DNA of 64,000 bases from NCBI GenBank assembly GCA_029265355.1, contig JAJUJL010000010.1, positions 62,001-126,000 on the forward strand. Direction: 5' to 3'. Shown here piece by piece: positions 51,308 through 60,116 of the stretch. Within the stretch, counting starts at the first letter, position 1, and each line of letters starts with the position of its first letter. The notes under the pieces are model-generated. The model had not been told where the DNA came from, did no database searches, and was given only the letters and a program-made list of their open reading frames with translations. The position numbers were made by a program, and so were the translations under genes. Origin of the DNA: Chloroflexota bacterium (GTDB taxonomy: Bacteria; Chloroflexota; Anaerolineae; Anaerolineales; UBA4823).

Positions 51308-52492
51308 CTAGCGCGGCAGGTAAACGGTGAAGGTTGTGCCCTCGTTCTCGCGGCTATTCACTTCTATCCGGCCGCGGTGCGTTTCCACGATACGCTTACA
51401 AATCGATAGCCCCAGCCCGGTGCCGGCGGCGCTTTTCTCGCTGCCCGGCACACGGAAAAATTTTTCAAACAGGCGCGGCAAATACCGCTCTGGGATTCCC
51501 GGCCCATTGTCCGCCACGCTGAACCAGACGCAATCCTTTTCATAACCTGCATTCAGCCGGATGACTCCCCCCTCTGGAGTGTATTTGTGGGCATTGCTGA
51601 GCAAATTGATGATCACCTGTTTAATCTTGTCGCTGTCAGCGGCGATGATGGGCATATCTTCAGGGAGGGTCATTTCCAGCGACTGCTGCTTTTCCTGCAG
51701 CGTGCTGCGCACCAGCAAACCGCTTTCCTCCAATAGCTGGCGCAGATTGACCCTGTCGTGCTGGAAAGGCATTCGCCCCGATTCGAGCTTTGCCAGGTCC
51801 AAAAATGAGGTCGCCATTTCCGCCAGGCGGTTGATCTCGTTGCTCATTGTGCGGATCACGCGATCGCGCTGCTCTTGTGTGGCTCCTGGGTGCTGCAGGA
51901 GAAATATGGCGGCGTTCAAGGATGCAAGCGGGGTGCGCAGCTCGTGCACCATATCTGAAATCAGGTCTGACTGCTGGAACAGGCGGGTATTCTCAATCGC
52001 CACCGCCGCCTGCGCGCCCAAAATGTTGAGCAATTCGAGATCTTCCTGGGTGAATTGGTCTTCGCGTTTGTTGATTGCCTCCAGCACTCCCAGGACTTTA
52101 TCCTTGGTGATCAATGGCACACCGAGTAACGAGCGCGTTTGAACGTGGGTGGATTGATCGACCTGTCCAAAGTGGCGCGGATCCTGGCTCACGTCGGGAA
52201 TGATCACCGCCTCGCGCCGGGTGACAATCCAACCAGCGATGCTGCTTTCCACTGGCACAACCAGGCCGCGCATCGCCGGTTCATCCAGGTTCGAAGCAGC
52301 CTGGAAATAGAGCTGTTCATTGGATTGGTCGTAGAGCAAAATGGAAGCCGCTTCCGCGTTCGACAGGTCGGCGGCGGCCTGCACGATGCGTTTAAGCAAT
52401 GAGTCCAGGTCCAGCGTGGAGGCCAGGTCACGTGAAATCTCCAGCAGCCGCTCATAGCGCTGCAGCCTGGATAGCTTGCCAGTGTCAGTCAC
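51308..52492 (-). CDS. GAF-domain histidine kinase
   Basis: Cytoplasmic kinase of 394 residues without membrane segments: a GAF domain (about 20-165), a HisKA domain with SDMVHELRTPLASLN (phosphorylated His), and an HATPase domain with NLLSNAHKYTP, VADNGPGIPE and GTGLGLSI. The GAF domain would sense a small ligand. The GTG at 52492 overlaps the sirtuin stop by 8 bases. It belongs to a three-gene minus-strand operon with a sirtuin and a REC-CpaE protein, its likely signalling partner. Confidence 0.9.
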   Translation of the reverse strand: MTDTGKLSRLQRYERLLEISRDLASTLDLDSLLKRIVQAAADLSNAEAASILLYDQSNEQLYFQAASNLDEPAMRGLVVPVESSIAGWIVTRREAVIIPDVSQDPRHFGQVDQSTHVQTRSLLGVPLITKDKVLGVLEAINKREDQFTQEDLELLNILGAQAAVAIENTRLFQQSDLISDMVHELRTPLASLNAAIFLLQHPGATQEQRDRVIRTMSNEINRLAEMATSFLDLAKLESGRMPFQHDRVNLRQLLEESGLLVRSTLQEKQQSLEMTLPEDMPIIAADSDKIKQVIINLLSNAHKYTPEGGVIRLNAGYEKDCVWFSVADNGPGIPERYLPRLFEKFFRVPGSEKSAAGTGLGLSICKRIVETHRGRIEVNSRENEGTTFTVYLPR

Positions 52493-53252
52493 CCAGCACC
52501 GCCCGTACCAAACGGGGGATGGCTTCTGCCACATCCATCGAGAAGACGATATCAGCGCGCAGATCGATGTAAGTGGGCGTTTGGTTGATCACAATCAGGT
52601 GGGCGCCGTGATCCAGGGCGCGCATGGGCAATCCGGCGACTGGCAGAACTTCCAGGGACGAGCCCGCCACGATCATCAAATCGCATTGGTTGACCGCTTC
52701 CTGGGCTGCCAGCCAGGTGCGCGCCGGGAGCTGCTCGCCAAACAAGATCACATCCGGCTTCAGTATGCTGCCGCAATCGGGGCAATGAGGAATAATGCCG
52801 TGATCCAGGTACGGACCGCTGAAGGCTGCGGCGGCATATTGGCGATAGCACTGCGTGCAGGTCAGGGTCTGCATGGAGCCGTGCACTTCCAGTACATGGG
52901 TAGCTCCAGCGCGTTGGTGCAGGTAATCGATGTTCTGGGTGATGATCGTTTTCAAAAAACCAGCTTTCTGGAGTCGAGCCAGGCCGACATGTGCAGGGTT
53001 GGGCAGGGCGTTCTGCATGCCACGCGCCAACGGGCGCATCCATTCAAAAAACTTTTCCGGGTAGTAGCGGAAAGCGCTTAATGACGCCACCTCAAATGGA
53101 TCGTACTTTTCCCATAATCCGCTGTCTGCTGAGCGAAAATCCGGGATCCCCGAAGGCGTCGATATGCCTGCGCCGGTCAGCGCAACTGCGCTGCGGCTGT
53201 TGTGAATAATCTCAGCGGCGCAAGCCAGAGCATGCTCGATTTTTCGGTCCAT
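52485..53252 (-). CDS. NAD-dependent protein deacylase, Sir2 family
   Basis: Sirtuin of 255 residues: LTGAGISTPSGIPDFR, TQNIDYLHQRAG, VHGSM (catalytic His), a zinc site CTQC...CPDC, and GSSLEVLPVAGLP. It removes acetyl or other acyl groups from lysines using NAD. It is 13 bases downstream of the REC-CpaE gene and overlaps the histidine kinase gene, so it is part of a signalling operon. A phosphorelay protein as its target is an inference. Confidence 0.94.
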   Translation of the reverse strand: MDRKIEHALACAAEIIHNSRSAVALTGAGISTPSGIPDFRSADSGLWEKYDPFEVASLSAFRYYPEKFFEWMRPLARGMQNALPNPAHVGLARLQKAGFLKTIITQNIDYLHQRAGATHVLEVHGSMQTLTCTQCYRQYAAAAFSGPYLDHGIIPHCPDCGSILKPDVILFGEQLPARTWLAAQEAVNQCDLMIVAGSSLEVLPVAGLPMRALDHGAHLIVINQTPTYIDLRADIVFSMDVAEAIPRLVRAVLGD

Positions 53253-53265
53253 CGTCGCCTTGTGC

Positions 53266-54426
53266 TTATAGGGCGACCCGGATGGCTACCTTTTCTGCAA
53301 GCTTGCGAAACTGCTGTGCAGTCAGACTCTCTGGTTGTTGAATAGCAATTGGAACATTATGGACCGAGGCCTGGTAAGCCAGTTCGGGTGCGGGGGTAAA
53401 TATGACACTGATATTTTTGCCAATCTGTTCTTGTACCTGGCTCCAGGAAAGTTGCACGCCGGAGCGGATGCGGTTTACAAGCACCAGGTCGATGCGCCCC
53501 TCGCCAATGCCCATTTTGACCATCTCTTCCAGCATGCTCTTGGTTTGAGTGATCGTGTGCGGGGAGGGTTCGACCAGCACGATGATCTGGTCGCAGAGTG
53601 GCATGATGCGGGTGTTGATCGGGTCAATTGCTGGCGGCAAATCCAGCACCACGAAACGTCCAATGCCAGGTAGGATGCGGGCAATGGCTTCGAAATTGGC
53701 CACTTCTGCAGTAAGGCGCGCTTCTGCGGCATTATGCGAAGACAGCAGCAGCCGCACGCCAGAATTGTGGGAGATGAGCTCGGATTCCACCTCGCGTGGG
53801 GTGATCTCATTCTGCTTGCGGCGCAGCAACCGCACCAACCCTTCGCTTTTGATGTATCCCAATTCAAGGCCGATCGTGCCCAAGCCCGGGCGAAAATCGG
53901 AAAGGATAACTTCTTTGTGGTACACCTCATGCAGAACGATGGCCAGGTTGGTGGCCAGCGTGGAGGTGCCCAGGCCGCCTTTGGCGCTGGTCAGTCCAAC
54001 CATCAAGCCTCGCTCGCCCGGCGCGGTGGGTGGTGGCGCAGCCTGGCGACTCTTGCTGGCCCGAGACAACACGGCGCGCATATGGGCAAATAACTCGCGT
54101 GGTTGCGTCGGCTTGGTCAGGTAGTCATCCGCTCCAGCCTCGAAGCCAGCCACTTTATCGTCGATCTGGGACTTGGCGGTGAACATGATGATGGGAATGT
54201 CGGCTGTGCGTGCATCGCTACGCAAACGGCGCGCCACCTCGTAGCCGTCCATATCCGGCATCATCACATCCAACAAGATCATATCCGGCAGCTCGCTCTG
54301 CACCATGGCAAGCGCCTGGACCCCGCTGTTGGCGGCGCGCACTTCGTATCCCTGTCGCTGGAGCATCAAACCAACCAATCGCAGTGTATCCAGGTCGTCA
54401 TCAATGAGTAGAATTTTCTCTGCCAT
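53266..54426 (-). CDS. Response regulator receiver domain fused to a CpaE/MinD-like ATPase
   Basis: Protein of 386 residues. Residues 1-125 are a REC domain: LIDDD, phosphorylated Asp in MILLDVMMPDMDG, Thr in MFTAKS and Lys in TKPTQP. After a Pro/Ala linker, residues 140-386 are a ParA/MinD-type ATPase with GLTSAKGGLGTSTLATNLA. The deviant P-loop has Leu and Ser-Thr changes typical of CpaE. CpaE proteins localise pilus or secretion machinery, but no tad genes are here. The AAGGAG site precedes the ATG. First gene of the kinase operon. Confidence 0.9.
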   Translation of the reverse strand: MAEKILLIDDDLDTLRLVGLMLQRQGYEVRAANSGVQALAMVQSELPDMILLDVMMPDMDGYEVARRLRSDARTADIPIIMFTAKSQIDDKVAGFEAGADDYLTKPTQPRELFAHMRAVLSRASKSRQAAPPPTAPGERGLMVGLTSAKGGLGTSTLATNLAIVLHEVYHKEVILSDFRPGLGTIGLELGYIKSEGLVRLLRRKQNEITPREVESELISHNSGVRLLLSSHNAAEARLTAEVANFEAIARILPGIGRFVVLDLPPAIDPINTRIMPLCDQIIVLVEPSPHTITQTKSMLEEMVKMGIGEGRIDLVLVNRIRSGVQLSWSQVQEQIGKNISVIFTPAPELAYQASVHNVPIAIQQPESLTAQQFRKLAEKVAIRVAL

Positions 54427-54568
54427 GCCCGCTCCTTAAAATCATTCCCGGGGACGCAACCAGTCTAGCATAGTTGTTGAGGCTTCGCTAGCCTGCATCA
54501 AGCTCCTGGGCTCGATATCACTCAAGGCAAACCAGGTGTTCGGCGCTGATGAACGCTCTTCAATACAC

Positions 54569-54574
54569 TATAAT
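54569..54574 (+). promoter_or_regulatory. -10 box of tilS
   Basis: A TATAAT 10 bases before the ATG at 54585. It lies inside the frame that begins at 54549, which argues for the later start. Confidence 0.55.
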
Positions 54575-54584
54575 AAATGGCGAA

Positions 54585-56024
54585 ATGATTCTACAACGCC
54601 TGCACACAATTTTACATCAAAAATGTCACTTGCAACCACACTCTACAATATTGTTGGGTGTGTCGGGCGGAGCGGATAGCCTGTGCTTGATGGACGTCTG
54701 CTGGCATTTGGGCTTGAAGGTGCATGTGGTACATTTCGATCACCGGCTGCGACCCGAGTCTAGCCAGGATGCCCAGGCGGTGGCGGAGATGGCCGCTGCC
54801 CGGAGACTGCCTTTCATCAGCCAGCAGGCGGAGGTGCGCAGTTATGCAGACCAGCGTGCGCTGAGCCTCGAAGCCGCGGCGCGCGAGTTGCGCTACAGGT
54901 TTTTATTCGATGCCGCCAGGAGACTTGCCGCGCAGGCGGTGATGGTGGCTCACACCGCCGACGACCAGGTGGAGACGGTGTTGATGCACCTGCTGCGCGG
55001 CAGCGGGTTGGACGGCCTGGCGGGCATGCCTTTCCACATGCTGCCCAACCCGTGGAGCGATGAAATTGCGCTGGTGCGCCCTTTGCTGAGCACCTGGCGG
55101 GAGGAAATCCTGGTTTACTTGCAGCGAGAAGGCTTGCAGCCGTTGCAGGATTCCAGCAACCAGGATGTAACTTATTTCCGCAACCGCTTGCGCCTGGAAA
55201 CGCTGCCCTACCTGGAGCAGGTGCGTCCCGGTTTCCGCCTGGCGCTGCATCGCACGGCGGAGATACTCTCGGCTGAGCGCGAGCTGGTCGAGGAAGCCGC
55301 TGCCCAGGCATGGCAATATGCTGTGCGAACCCGCCGGCAGGGGGTGATTGCCCTGGACGCGCCTGCATTCAGAAGCCAGCCGCTTGCCATCCAGCGGCGG
55401 CTGCTGCGCCGGGCGGTCGCTGAGCTACGCCCGGGCTGCCCAGAACTGGATTTCGCCGCCGTGGAGCGCGGCCGCAATTTCGTCCTGCTGGGGCGCCCCG
55501 GCAGGGTAGACCTGACCTCGGGTCTGTGGCTAGCCTGTGAGCAGGAGCTTGCCTGGGTGGCAGCCTGGGAGGCTGAGCTGCCTGGGCTGGAGTGGCCCGA
55601 GGCGCCGGCGGGTGAAGAGCTGGTGCTGCCCCTGCCGGGTCGTGCGCCGTTGGCGCACGGTTGGAGATTGGTAACTGAGCGGATCGAGGGAAACGACCTG
55701 CTCGAAATGGCTGCCGCCAACCGCGATCCCTACCAGGCCTGGCTGGATGAAGCCGCCCTGCAGTTCCCGCTGACCGTCCGGCGTCGTAAGCCCGGCGATC
55801 GTCTCCAGCCGCTCGGCATGCCGGCTGGGCGGATCAAAATCTCGGATTTGATGATCAACCAGCGCCTGCCACGCCGTGCGCGCGCCGCCTGGCCGCTGGT
55901 ATTGAGTGGAGATCAAATCGCCTGGGCGCCGGGATTGCACACCGCGCATGCCTTCCGCCTGACGCAGGCCTCGCGCTCGGCGGTACACCTGCAATTGGTC
56001 CATGATCCCGTGGACATGCTATAA
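54585..56024 (+). CDS. tilS: tRNA(Ile)-lysidine synthase
   Basis: Enzyme of 479 residues that converts C34 of tRNA-Ile (CAU) to lysidine using ATP. The PP-loop LGVSGGADSLCLMD is near residue 30, followed by VHFDHRLRPES, AHTADDQVETVLMHLLRG and DSSNQDVTYFRNRLR, then the TilS substrate-binding domain and a C-terminal domain with RRRKPGDRLQPLGM. The start at 54585 is chosen because the in-frame ATG at 54549 lies upstream of the -10 box. Downstream are two repeat elements. Confidence 0.94.
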   Translation: MILQRLHTILHQKCHLQPHSTILLGVSGGADSLCLMDVCWHLGLKVHVVHFDHRLRPESSQDAQAVAEMAAARRLPFISQQAEVRSYADQRALSLEAAARELRYRFLFDAARRLAAQAVMVAHTADDQVETVLMHLLRGSGLDGLAGMPFHMLPNPWSDEIALVRPLLSTWREEILVYLQREGLQPLQDSSNQDVTYFRNRLRLETLPYLEQVRPGFRLALHRTAEILSAERELVEEAAAQAWQYAVRTRRQGVIALDAPAFRSQPLAIQRRLLRRAVAELRPGCPELDFAAVERGRNFVLLGRPGRVDLTSGLWLACEQELAWVAAWEAELPGLEWPEAPAGEELVLPLPGRAPLAHGWRLVTERIEGNDLLEMAAANRDPYQAWLDEAALQFPLTVRRRKPGDRLQPLGMPAGRIKISDLMINQRLPRRARAAWPLVLSGDQIAWAPGLHTAHAFRLTQASRSAVHLQLVHDPVDML

Positions 56025-56035
56025 TTTTGATGCGA

Positions 56036-56140
56036 AAAAGATCAACACAAAAGGCGCAAAGGAGGCGCTAAGACCAGACCACAAAAGTTGCTTTATTACC
56101 TTTGTGACCTTCGAGCAATCTTCGTGTCCCTGGTGGTAAT
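56036..56140. repeat. Degenerate CACAAAGG/CTTTGTG-type palindromic repeat
   Basis: The left part has CACAAAAGGCGCAAAGGAGG and the right part has CTTTGTGACCTTCG and CTTCGTGTCC, roughly complementary in tandem units. Elements of this kind (AAGGCGCAAAGG ... CTTCGTGTCCTTTGTGG) are common dispersed palindromes in Chloroflexota and other phyla. It is too degenerate to define exact ends. Confidence 0.5.
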
Positions 56141-56147
56141 TGTTTTA

Positions 56148-56235
56148 GGACTTACGCGGTTGGGGGAAGTTGGGGATATTTTGACAGGCGAAGCCCGCTA
56201 AAATATCCTCAAACCCACCCGAAGTGCGTAACTCC
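56148..56235. mobile_element. MITE-like palindromic element (88 bases)
   Basis: GGACTTACGC at the left end and GCGTAACTCC at the right end are complementary at 9 of 10. Inner arms GGATATTTT and AAAATATCC are perfect, around a 17-base loop. The whole forms one imperfect hairpin without coding capacity. The GGACTTACGC end resembles terminal repeats of insertion sequences and MITEs. No clear target duplication is seen. Confidence 0.6.
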
Positions 56236-56280
56236 AACGCTTTTTATCGAGTCACAGGTAGATTTCTGGAGGAGTGGATT

Positions 56281-56559
56281 GTGAAGGTAAATTTTTTTGC
56301 TACACTGCGCCAGATCACCGGACAAAAAACAGTCGAGTTCGAGCTGGCTCCGGGCAGCAGCCTGCGCACACTGCTGGACCTGGTGCTGGCGAAATTCCCC
56401 CCTTTGCGGCGTGAATTGCTCGACGAGCACGGCAATCTCTACCAGCATGTGCACATCTTCATCAACGGGCGCGACGTGCCCTACCTGGATGACAAGCTTG
56501 AGACCATCGTACAGCCTGAGGACGTGGTCAACATCTTCCCGGCGGTGGGGGGAGGGTGA
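56281..56559 (+). CDS. moaD: MoaD/ThiS-family sulfur carrier protein
   Basis: Ubiquitin-like protein of 92 residues that carries sulfur as a C-terminal thiocarboxylate for molybdopterin or tungstopterin. It begins MKVNFFATLRQITG and ends VVNIFPAVGGG, with the required terminal Gly-Gly. The GTG at 56281 is preceded by GGAGGAG at 56270-56276; the frame from 56224 runs into the mobile element and is rejected. The stop overlaps the next gene (GTGA). It is close to aor and moaA, so a tungsten cofactor role is likely. Confidence 0.9.
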   Translation: MKVNFFATLRQITGQKTVEFELAPGSSLRTLLDLVLAKFPPLRRELLDEHGNLYQHVHIFINGRDVPYLDDKLETIVQPEDVVNIFPAVGGG

Positions 56560-56825
56560 GCCTGGAACCGGTCATCTACCGGCGCGAGATGCGCGGCATC
56601 CCGCTGTGGCTGCTGGAAGAATACCTGGTGGAGCTGGGAGCGGAGCGCATCGAGCAGGGGATGGTCGCGGGAGAGGGCTGGACAGCTCGGTTGGAGCAGT
56701 TGCCTGATTTCAAGCTCGGATCACTGAGCGTTGGACAGGTGCGGTTGGAAGTGCAGGCAACGTCGCAAGCCTGGCGGGCGCTGCAGCCGGCGCTGGAAAA
56801 AAAGCTGCTGCGCGCCGGGGGGTGA
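56556..56825 (+). CDS. Small protein coupled to moaD, function unknown
   Basis: Protein of 89 residues starting at a GTG that overlaps the moaD stop by 4 bases. It begins SLEPVIYRREMRGIPLWLLEEYLVELG and has a pattern of short helices and strands, with no membrane segment, no Cys and no His. The tight coupling to moaD and position near aor suggest a part in pterin sulfuration or cofactor transfer. I do not recognise the family with certainty. Confidence 0.72.
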   Translation: MSLEPVIYRREMRGIPLWLLEEYLVELGAERIEQGMVAGEGWTARLEQLPDFKLGSLSVGQVRLEVQATSQAWRALQPALEKKLLRAGG

Positions 56826-56910
56826 GCGCATCAGGGGAGGCCATCCACGAATTGGATAGCCAGTAAACCACGGCGTGAACAGGCGAATGGTTGCCAGAGG
56901 GCTTGCCTGG

Positions 56911-56954
56911 TACAAAAATCAGGGCTGCCTGGAGAAAGTCTCCAGGCAGCCCTG
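56911..56954 (-). terminator. Rho-independent terminator of aor
   Basis: CAGGGCTGCCTGGAGA and its exact complement form a 16-base perfect stem with a 3-base loop (56920-56954). On the minus strand it is followed by ATTTTTG (56912-56919). It ends the aor transcript and may also work for the plus-strand gene at 56556. Confidence 0.92.
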
Positions 56955-56979
56955 TTGCAACTAGATAGAAGCTTGGGCT

Positions 56980-58797
56980 TTATACGATGCCCAGCTCCTT
57001 GAGCTTGCTCTCCGGCACCACGCCGTTCTTCCAGCCGCGGGCGGCGTAGTACTCCTCCAGCATCAGATCCAGCTCGCACACATGCCCTTTCGAGCCAGGC
57101 ATGGTGGAGGGCTCTTTCAGGAAGCGCTCTGGCAGGTAGTCGCTGCCCTCGCGGAAGCCAGCCAGGTTGTTGAAGTAGCGCTCCAGGTTGTAGATGCGCT
57201 CGCCGGTCTTGAGCACGTCATCAGCAGTGAAGGGCACGCCAACCATGGCGGAGTATTGCTGGGCGTACTCTTCGGTGCCCTCGGCAAAGGCGCTGAACTT
57301 GCACAGGTCGAGCGAGTCAGAGAAGGAGTGGATATCCTGCAGCAGCTTGGTCAGCTCGCCCTTCCCCTTCCAGGCCAGCGGGTCGGAGGGCAGCGGGATC
57401 AAGGTCAGCTCGCTGGCGGGCGTGTAAGCGCGCAGGTGACAGGCGCCGCGGTTGCTGGTGGCGTAGGCGATGCCCATGCCCTTCAAGCCGCGTGGGTCGT
57501 AGGCCGGGATCGCCTGGCCTTTGACCGTCATGGCGATTTCTGGGTGCCCCCAGGCCTTGGCGGCGCGCTCGGTGCCCTCGGCCAGCACATCGCCGATGCC
57601 TTCGCGGAAGGCGACCTTGGTAATGGTGGCCACCATGCCGGCATGGTCGCCCCATTTCAGGCCGGGATCGCCGTTGAGGTAGCCCTTCTCGGTTGCCTCC
57701 ATGTAGACCGACAGGACATTGCCGATTTCGATGGCATCCAAACCATAATCATTGGCTTGGTCGATCATCTTGGCGATGCTGGCGGCGTTATCGTTGTCGC
57801 AGTTCGCGCCCAGCGACCAGGCTGGTTCATACTCGAAGCTTTCCATGTGCAAACCGGCGTAGGGGCCTTCTGTGATCTTCACTTCCTTCTTGCAGGCCAC
57901 CGGGCAGGCGTGGCAGGTGGGGTCATCGACCAGGATGTTTTCCTTTACCCACTCTCCCGAGACACGCTCCGCTTTTTCGCCAAAAGATGTGAGCTGGCTG
58001 TTGCGGGTGGGGAGTGCGCCCATGTTGCTGGTGATATTCGTCAACACATTGGTGCCGTACACCGACAGGCCGCCTTTGCGCGGGCTGGTGATGTTCTTCT
58101 CGTCCATGATGGTCGCCAGAGCGCGCGTGTGGGCTGGCTTCCAGGCGTCGCGGTCGGCGGCTTTGGTCAGTTTCTTCTTGGCTTTGACCACAATGGCTTT
58201 GAGTTGCTTGGATCCGCCCACGCAACCCGTGCCGCCGCGCCCGCTAGCGCGATCGTTCTCGTTCACCCAACAGGCAAAACGGGATAGCCTCTCGCCAGCC
58301 GGTCCTATAGCAATGACGGTCAGGTCCTTCTCGCCGTATTTCTCTTTGAAGAATTTGACGGTGTCATGAACGCCCTTGCCCCAAACTTCGCTGGCGTCGT
58401 GCAGCTCGAGCTTGCCATTCTCGATATACGCATAGACCGGTTTGGCAGACCGGCCTTTGAAGATGAGCCCATCGAAGCCTGCCCAGCGTAAGCGGGCGGC
58501 GGACCAACCGCCGTGATGGCTGTCGGTGACCGTGCCGGTCAGCGGCGACTTGGTGACGATTGCCATGCGCCCGCTCATGTTGGCCTCAGACCCGGTCAGC
58601 GGGCCGTTCATGAAGCACAAAATGTTGTCTGGGGATAAGGGGTCTACCTGGGGACCGTTCTCCAGCACATATCTCACCCCCAGGCCTCGACCGCCGATAT
58701 ACTTGAGCGCCCATTCTTCCGGAATATCTTTGTACTCGACTTTTCCGGTTGTGAGGTTGACATGGGCAACGTTATGTGCATATCCTCCGAGTGCCAT
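56980..58797 (-). CDS. aor: Tungsten-containing aldehyde:ferredoxin oxidoreductase
   Basis: Enzyme of 605 residues that oxidises aldehydes to acids with ferredoxin as acceptor, using tungsten-bis-pterin and a 4Fe-4S cluster. The N-terminal domain has YIGGRGLGVRY, the pterin-binding region MSGRMAIVTKSPLTGTV, and three cluster Cys in TCHACPVAC near residues 292-299. The fourth is in DLCKFSAF near residue 500. These positions fit the archetype. An AGGAG site precedes the ATG. moaD, a small protein and moaA flank it, giving a compact cofactor and enzyme cluster. A perfect terminator follows. Confidence 0.95.
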   Translation of the reverse strand: MALGGYAHNVAHVNLTTGKVEYKDIPEEWALKYIGGRGLGVRYVLENGPQVDPLSPDNILCFMNGPLTGSEANMSGRMAIVTKSPLTGTVTDSHHGGWSAARLRWAGFDGLIFKGRSAKPVYAYIENGKLELHDASEVWGKGVHDTVKFFKEKYGEKDLTVIAIGPAGERLSRFACWVNENDRASGRGGTGCVGGSKQLKAIVVKAKKKLTKAADRDAWKPAHTRALATIMDEKNITSPRKGGLSVYGTNVLTNITSNMGALPTRNSQLTSFGEKAERVSGEWVKENILVDDPTCHACPVACKKEVKITEGPYAGLHMESFEYEPAWSLGANCDNDNAASIAKMIDQANDYGLDAIEIGNVLSVYMEATEKGYLNGDPGLKWGDHAGMVATITKVAFREGIGDVLAEGTERAAKAWGHPEIAMTVKGQAIPAYDPRGLKGMGIAYATSNRGACHLRAYTPASELTLIPLPSDPLAWKGKGELTKLLQDIHSFSDSLDLCKFSAFAEGTEEYAQQYSAMVGVPFTADDVLKTGERIYNLERYFNNLAGFREGSDYLPERFLKEPSTMPGSKGHVCELDLMLEEYYAARGWKNGVVPESKLKELGIV

Positions 58798-59032
58798 AGT
58801 ATTCTCCTGATCTAACTTGGTTGGGTTAGGGTAATAGGGAATGATTTGTGGTTGGTGGGAACCCTGATAAACGGACGCGCCCTCCTTTCAAGGATAAACT
58901 GGATGCGTGATCAGCACTGGGCGATTGCCAGGGAAGGGAGTGAACTTTCGATTTGTTTAAATACTAACATTGTCTCATCCTGCGGGCAATTATAAGGAAA
59001 AACTTAAAATGGCTTTGGGCTGGGTCTCTCTG

Positions 59033-59038
59033 TATAAT
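59033..59038 (+). promoter_or_regulatory. -10 box of moaA
   Basis: A TATAAT 21 bases before the ATG at 59060, followed by an AGGAAAGG ribosome site. The 262-base divergent region between aor and moaA holds no riboswitch that I can recognise. Confidence 0.5.
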
Positions 59039-59059
59039 CGGGTTCAGGAAAGGTGCATT

Positions 59060-60040
59060 ATGGCCCTGGATCGTTACGGTCGCCTCATTCACTACTTACG
59101 TATCAGTCTCACCGATCATTGCAACCTGCGCTGTATCTACTGCATGCCGGATGACATCAGCTTCAAACCCAATGCAGAGCTGATGCAAGATGAAGAAATC
59201 TTGCGCCTGGTGGGTCTATTTTCCCAACTGGGTTTCGATAAATTCCGCCTGACCGGCGGCGAGCCCACCGTGCGCGCCGGAATCGTGGAATTGGTGCGGC
59301 AGATCAGCCAGACGCCCGGAGTCCGTACCCTCTCAATGACCTCCAATGGGGTGCTGTTTTCGCGCCTGGCGCAACCATTGGCTGAGGCGGGGTTGAAGCG
59401 GGTCAACTTCAGCCTGGACACACTGGATGCCGAGAAATTCCGCCGTTTGACCCGGCGGGGTTCCCTGGATGATGTTTGGCGTGGCATCCAGGCGGCAGAG
59501 GCTGCCGGCCTGACGCCGATCAAGATCAATAGCGTGGTGGTGCGCGGCTACAGCGAGCAAGATGCGATCGAACTGGCGCGCCTCACACTGGAACATCCCT
59601 GGCAGGTGCGATTCATTGAGATGATGCCTTTTGCTGGCGCGACTGAGTTTCAATTGACGCAGGTGGTCACCGCTGCGGAGATCAGGCAGCAATTGGAGAA
59701 CGTATTTGGGCCCCTGGAAGCGCTGAACGGTGGGCGGCTGGATGGCGAGGCGCGCATGTACCGCATCCCGGGCAGCCAGGGGCAGGTGGGCTTTATCTCC
59801 ACCGTCAGCGAGCCATTCTGCCACACCTGCAGCCGCGCCCGCCTGACCGCCGATGGTCGCCTGCGCCTGTGCCTGCTCAATGAGATGGAAGTAGACTTAT
59901 TGACTCCGCTGCGCCAGGGCGCCAGCGACGCGGCATTGCGCGCCTTGATCCTGGAAGCCATTTGGAACAAACCGTGGGGCAACAGCCTGGCGACCGGGCA
60001 GGTGCCCTTGAATCGGGCAATGAGCCAGATCGGCGGCTGA
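59060..60040 (+). CDS. moaA: GTP 3',8-cyclase MoaA
   Basis: Radical SAM enzyme of 326 residues for the first step of molybdopterin synthesis. The SAM cluster CNLRCIYC is at residues 21-28, the SAM-binding GGEP follows in RLTGGEPTVR, and the second cluster is CHTCSRARLTADGRLRLC near residues 253-270. The start at 59060 lies after the -10 box; the frame upstream to 58970 precedes it and is rejected. MoaA usually ends with a Gly-Gly; here the end is MSQIGG, intact. moaC and moaE are not in the window. Confidence 0.94.
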   Translation: MALDRYGRLIHYLRISLTDHCNLRCIYCMPDDISFKPNAELMQDEEILRLVGLFSQLGFDKFRLTGGEPTVRAGIVELVRQISQTPGVRTLSMTSNGVLFSRLAQPLAEAGLKRVNFSLDTLDAEKFRRLTRRGSLDDVWRGIQAAEAAGLTPIKINSVVVRGYSEQDAIELARLTLEHPWQVRFIEMMPFAGATEFQLTQVVTAAEIRQQLENVFGPLEALNGGRLDGEARMYRIPGSQGQVGFISTVSEPFCHTCSRARLTADGRLRLCLLNEMEVDLLTPLRQGASDAALRALILEAIWNKPWGNSLATGQVPLNRAMSQIGG

Positions 60041-60116
60041 TGGCCAGGGCTTGTGGATGGGGGGATTCTATGCTGCTCTTCTCTGCAGCGGGTAAAGGGT
60101 GAAATACTACCCAGAC

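Noticed and set aside
57082-58287. 401-residue open frame on the plus strand
   Set aside because: It is antisense to aor, whose motifs and ribosome site are clear. No recognisable domain.
56980-58797. Selenocysteine in the aldehyde oxidoreductase, given SelB in the window
   Set aside because: The frame is complete from ATG to its stop at the expected length with all cluster Cys present, so no internal UGA is involved.
58798-59059. Molybdenum or tungsten cofactor riboswitch between aor and moaA
   Set aside because: The location would fit, but I could not find the conserved core by eye. A covariance search would be needed to decide.
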